8,912 nucleotides of DNA from Legionella genomosp. 1. GTDB taxonomy: Bacteria > Pseudomonadota > Gammaproteobacteria > Legionellales > Legionellaceae. Under the pieces are notes generated by a model. The model made no database searches. It saw only the letters and a program-made list of their open reading frames with translations, and was not told the origin of the DNA. A program made the translations under genes and the position numbers. How positions within the stretch are numbered: the first letter of the stretch is position 1; each line of letters opens with the position of its first letter. The stretch covers positions 1 to 8,912 of the forward strand of contig CAMAYA010000042.1 in NCBI GenBank assembly GCA_945862275.1, in the 5' to 3' direction. Positions 5,813 to 8,912 of this stretch are shown here, piece after piece.

Positions 5813-7851
5813 GGTTTGACTCCGGTTAAGTTCAATTTAGGTTTACCTTTGATATCGGGACAGGTTTGCTTGCAATCAGGGTATGCACTGCAAGACCACC
5901 AAAACCCTTTTTTACCCGCACGCCGACACAGGCCTTTGCCACAACTGGGGCACATGAATTGTGTGGATACGGTGACCGCAGCTTTTGCGCCATTGATTTT
6001 CACAGCACCATCGTTGGCTCTCGCCACTTGTTCTGTGACAAATTTGACTTGCCGGTCGATAAAGCCATTCAGACCGGATGCATCTTGTTCAATGTCACGC
6101 AGGACACGCTCATAAATGGCGGTCAGCACCGGGCTTTTGACCACCTCGGGCAGCGCATCAATGATGCTGCGGCCTAATGTGGTGCTGATGATTTGCTTGC
6201 CTTTGGTGTCGAGTACCGTGCGGCGTTTTAATTCAGAGATGATGGACGCGCGGGTGGCAGACGTGCCAATGCCGTCCCCGTCACGCAGCATTTTTTTGTG
6301 TTCAGGTTCTGCGATAAATTTATGGATGTTCTCCATCGCACGCTGCAAGGTGCCTTCCGTGAAGCGGGCTGGCGGCTTTGTTTTGGCATCCAATCGTGTG
6401 GCTTTTAGGCACCGAATGTCATCGTTGATGTGCATGGGCGGCAGGGCTTGCTGCTCGGTTGCATCTCCGGTGTCTTCCTCATCGACTTCCGTATACACAT
6501 CACGCCAACCGTTATGGGTAATGGTCTTGCCACTGGTTTGAAACACAACGCCCGCCACATCAAGGGTCACGGTGGTGCTTAAGAAGGCGTGCAAGGGATA
6601 AAACTGAGCGATATAGGCACGCACAATCAGGGCATAAATAATGCGTTCCTTGTCAGACAGTCGTGCCGCACTGCCCTTGTGCATGGTAGGTATAATGCCG
6701 TAGTGAACACCCACTTTGGCATCATCCCAGGTTTTGGATTTGATGGCAGGATTTGCCCCTTCAATAAGGGCTTCTAAATCAGGATTGACGTGTTTTATGG
6801 CCTCAAGAACACGCGGCGCATCGGCGTGTTGTGATTCGGGCAAATACGCACAATCGGTACGCGGGTAGCTGGTGAGCTTATGAGTTTCATACAGTGACTG
6901 GCAGGTGTCGAGCACCTCGGTGGCACTAAACCCAAATTTATTGGACGCCAACAGCGTGATATCTGACAACGAATAGGCGCGTGGTTGCGCCTGTTGTTTC
7001 GGCTCTTGCTTATAATCTGTCACAAGCCCTGAGGCACCACTCACCTTTTCAATGATCGCATTGGCAATGGCGGTATCCACCAAACGCCCCTCACTATCCA
7101 GACCCGCTTGATTGTCCTGTGCGCGCCAATGGGCAATAAAGGCTGTGTTGTTATGCTGAATGGCCGCTTTTATCGTGTGATAAGGCGCGGGTTTAAAGGC
7201 TTCGATTTCACGATCGCGCCCGACAACAAGGGCCAGCGTCGGGGTTTGTACACGCCCAACCGTAAGCAAGGCACGCGAGCCACCACGCTGTGCCCGCAAG
7301 GTGTAGGCTCGACTTAAATTCATGCCGATTAACCAGTCGGCCCGACTTCGCGCCATGGCCGCAGCCCCAAAGCCTAAGTAATCGGCATTGTCTTTCATCG
7401 CGGCTAATCCGCGCTGCAGTGAAACCGCATCATGCGCTGATACCCAAAAGCGCAGCACCGGTTTGCTGTTGTCAAAATAGTCGAGTACCTCATCAATCAA
7501 TAGCTGGCCTTCACGATCAGAATCACCCGCATTGACCACCACACTGGCTTCTTTGAGCAGACGACCAATGGCTTTGAGCTGTTTTTCGGCATCAGGCTTA
7601 GGCCGTATGACCCACGTCGTCGGGATGATGGGCAAGTCCTCGACGCGCCAGAGTTTTTTGCCGGTAGCTGGGTTGACCGGCGCATCAGCACAAGTGTATT
7701 CATCCGGCTCTGCCAGCTCCAGCATGTGACCAAAACACCAAGTGATGCGATCAGCACCACACTCAATAAATCCCTCCCCTTTTCCGGTCACGCCCAGCTC
7801 CTCCGCAATGGCCTTGGCCACAGATGGTTTTTCTGCAATGAATAAACGCAT
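5809..7851 (-). CDS. traE: DNA topoisomerase III of the transfer region (TraE/TopB type)
   Basis: The protein has 680 residues and is a type IA topoisomerase, which cuts and passes single DNA strands. The Toprim domain opens with IAEKPSVAKAIAEELG (E7) and has the acid triad in AGDSDREG (D110, D112, E114). The catalytic tyrosine is Y329 in LTSYPRTD, in line with Y328 of E. coli TopB. The conserved GIGTSATRA motif is at 527-535. The C-terminus (634-664) is a zinc ribbon of the form C-x2-C, then C-x5-C-x3-C (C634, C637, C654, C660, C664), as in many type IA enzymes. Length is near TopB (653). In RP4 the equivalent is TraE, located between traF and traD, as here. It probably relaxes or unlinks DNA in transfer or plasmid replication. 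GAGAG lies shortly before the ATG, and the gap after traF is 13 nt. Confidence 0.95.
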   Translation of the reverse strand: MRLFIAEKPSVAKAIAEELGVTGKGEGFIECGADRITWCFGHMLELAEPDEYTCADAPVNPATGKKLWRVEDLPIIPTTWVIRPKPDAEKQLKAIGRLLKEASVVVNAGDSDREGQLLIDEVLDYFDNSKPVLRFWVSAHDAVSLQRGLAAMKDNADYLGFGAAAMARSRADWLIGMNLSRAYTLRAQRGGSRALLTVGRVQTPTLALVVGRDREIEAFKPAPYHTIKAAIQHNNTAFIAHWRAQDNQAGLDSEGRLVDTAIANAIIEKVSGASGLVTDYKQEPKQQAQPRAYSLSDITLLASNKFGFSATEVLDTCQSLYETHKLTSYPRTDCAYLPESQHADAPRVLEAIKHVNPDLEALIEGANPAIKSKTWDDAKVGVHYGIIPTMHKGSAARLSDKERIIYALIVRAYIAQFYPLHAFLSTTVTLDVAGVVFQTSGKTITHNGWRDVYTEVDEEDTGDATEQQALPPMHINDDIRCLKATRLDAKTKPPARFTEGTLQRAMENIHKFIAEPEHKKMLRDGDGIGTSATRASIISELKRRTVLDTKGKQIISTTLGRSIIDALPEVVKSPVLTAIYERVLRDIEQDASGLNGFIDRQVKFVTEQVARANDGAVKINGAKAAVTVSTQFMCPSCGKGLCRRAGKKGFWWSCSAYPDCKQTCPDIKGKPKLNLTGVKP

Positions 7852-7864
7852 GTTAATCTCTCTC

Positions 7865-8416
7865 TCAATAAGGGTTAGATGGCGAGGTCACCAGCGGTAT
7901 AACGACCGCCTTTACCTGGTTCTTGTTTATCGGCCCAAAATAACGGGCATCAAATGACAACACGCTTTGGTCGGTCATCAAGAGCAATTCAGACTCGTTT
8001 AACGCCACATGGTTGACACGCCAGCCGGACAGTGCACGACCGCTGCCATCCCTTTTTTGGGGCTTGCTGTATGGCAGGTGCTCGCCATTGACCTGCACGC
8101 CATTCGGCGTGAAAGACACGGTGTCGCCTCTTGCTGCCACCACTTTCTTCATCATGTAGCCCAATCCTCCGGGACAAAAACCCGCATGGATGTAACCTCT
8201 GGCAAGTGCATCCTGAAATACAGGGCGGTTGGGCGGGCAAAAAATCACGTATTCACCCACCTGAATGGGCCGTTGTGTCATCCAATAAACCCCCACGGGA
8301 ATACTCGGGCTGGTGTTGATGCGGATACCGGCCATGTGCAACGCACCGCCTAACGCAATCAAACCCAGGCCCGTCACAGCAGCCCCAATGACCGCCTTCG
8401 TTAATATAGGATTCAT
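7865..8416 (-). CDS. traF: TraF-type signal-peptidase-like protease for pilin maturation
   Basis: The protein has 183 residues and belongs to peptidase family S26 (TraF subfamily). Residues 7-30 form a hydrophobic membrane anchor, so the catalytic part faces the periplasm. The catalytic serine is S38 in SPSIPVGVYW. The lysine is K90 in MMKKVVAARGD. D156 lies in SFDARYFGP. These match S37, K89 and D155 of RP4 TraF, each shifted by one residue. In RP4, TraF cuts the TrbC pilin and joins its ends to make the cyclic pilin; it is needed for pilus assembly, and the same job is inferred here. The start overlaps the traG stop by ATGA, with GAGGGG about 12 nt upstream. A pilin gene of the trbC type is expected elsewhere on the element. 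Confidence 0.94.
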   Translation of the reverse strand: MNPILTKAVIGAAVTGLGLIALGGALHMAGIRINTSPSIPVGVYWMTQRPIQVGEYVIFCPPNRPVFQDALARGYIHAGFCPGGLGYMMKKVVAARGDTVSFTPNGVQVNGEHLPYSKPQKRDGSGRALSGWRVNHVALNESELLLMTDQSVLSFDARYFGPINKNQVKAVVIPLVTSPSNPY

Positions 8417-8912
8417 ATGGAAATCAGCCCCTCTTCAACTCGCACCCCACGCAAGGTGTCGCTCGCCAAAGGGGCAGGCAGTGCTGCACGCGCGGTAAAA
8501 ATCGCGTCCTGAAAATACAGGGGTTGTCGGCCATAAATCGCCGGCATGCCAGCCATGTACACCACCATGTCGCCTGCCTCACTGATTTCACCGTCCGCGT
8601 TCTTTTTAGGCCCCGGCATGCGCAAACATTCATCGACCGTCAGCAAGGCGCGCTGCACTTCCTGAATGGTCCGTGATACCTGCCCTAACATCGCACTCGT
8701 GCGTCGGCCGCTGGTGGTGATTTGCTCTTTGATGATGGTGGTTTGTCCGGTGAGCTTGGACAGATGTTCTGCGGTTTCAATGCGATTGGGCGGGTAGGCG
8801 TTTTGAATGTGGCAGTTAGACGTGATGGTTTCATCCGGCCCATAGCCACTCTCACGGCTTTTGAGCTGATTAATGTCCTGACAAATGAGGTAAAACTTGA
8901 TGCCATAACCCG
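8413..8912 (-). CDS. traG: TraG/VirD4-type coupling protein, C-terminal 165 residues only
   Basis: The gene enters from the right edge; 165 residues up to the TGA (8413-8415) are visible, about a quarter of the roughly 635 residues of RP4 TraG. An internal ATG at 8691 is not the start: the frame stays open to the edge, and the added residues are conserved family sequence. The visible part has the ATPase motif LICQDINQLKS (residues 8-18 of the fragment), then TITSNCHIQNAYPPNR (28-43) and ETAEHLSKLTGQTT (45-58). It also has TTSGRRTSAMLGQVSRTIQE (65-84), LLTVDECLRMPGPKK (89-103) and MPAIYGRQPLYF (122-133), all in the order I know from TraG. The protein is an inner-membrane hexameric ATPase that hands the relaxase-DNA complex to the type IV secretion channel. 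The Walker A motif and membrane anchor lie outside the window. Confidence 0.95.
   Translation of the reverse strand, partial: GYGIKFYLICQDINQLKSRESGYGPDETITSNCHIQNAYPPNRIETAEHLSKLTGQTTIIKEQITTSGRRTSAMLGQVSRTIQEVQRALLTVDECLRMPGPKKNADGEISEAGDMVVYMAGMPAIYGRQPLYFQDAIFTARAALPAPLASDTLRGVRVEEGLISI

Noticed and set aside
5708..6541. Several plus-strand frames opposite the small traD-position gene and traE
   Set aside because: They are antisense to conserved topoisomerase sequence and to a gene with overlapping starts; no supporting signals.
8413..8691. A complete 92-codon gene starting at ATG 8691
   Set aside because: The frame continues open to the right edge and the additional residues are conserved TraG sequence, so this is the tail of traG.
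1..8912. oriT, relaxase, tRNA or rRNA gene, attachment site
   Set aside because: Looked for by eye; nothing supportable. In RP4 the oriT and relaxase lie upstream of traG, which would be to the right of this window.

Overview
The window looks like part of a conjugative element (plasmid or integrative element) of a gammaproteobacterium. The right two thirds is a minus-strand transfer operon in the gene order of the IncP plasmid RP4 Tra1 region: traG (coupling protein, C-terminal part only), traF (S26-family pilin-maturation protease), traE (topoisomerase III), a small traD-position gene, and traC (ArdC-type domain plus Toprim primase). Residues aligning with the known catalytic residues are visible in TraF, TraE and TraC, so these calls rest on sequence and not only on order. 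The genes are packed tightly: three of the four junctions are ATGA stop/start overlaps, the fourth is a 13-nt gap.

The left third (about 1-2640) is different. It is clearly more AT-rich, especially before 1700, and carries genes I do not recognise. These are a plus-strand gene that enters from the left edge and stays open for 306 codons, a plus-strand 87-residue small membrane protein, and a minus-strand 308-residue multi-pass membrane protein just downstream of traC. None of these resembles RP4 traB/traA, which follow traC in RP4, so this appears to be cargo or an insertion joined to the distal end of the transfer operon.

The most striking non-coding structure is at about 962-1159. It is a near-concentric palindrome of about 198 bp: outer arms of 45 nt (42 of 45 matching, plus a 6-nt insertion in one arm) enclose an inner perfect 11-bp inverted repeat on the same dyad axis. 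It could be a MITE-like element or a large hairpin-forming regulatory element. A candidate promoter with a possible operator lies between it and the 87-residue gene.

Host: the mix of AT-rich accessory genes, a multi-TM protein of a style I associate with Legionellales, and an IncP-like tra cluster (RP4-like trb/tra islands are known in Legionella pneumophila Corby) makes a Legionella-like host plausible. This is an inference from memory and was not verified.

How the genes work together: TraG links the relaxosome to the secretion channel, TraF processes the pilin, TraE and TraC act on DNA topology and on priming/protection of the transferred strand. No relaxase, oriT, trb genes, integrase, tRNA, rRNA or CRISPR array is visible here.
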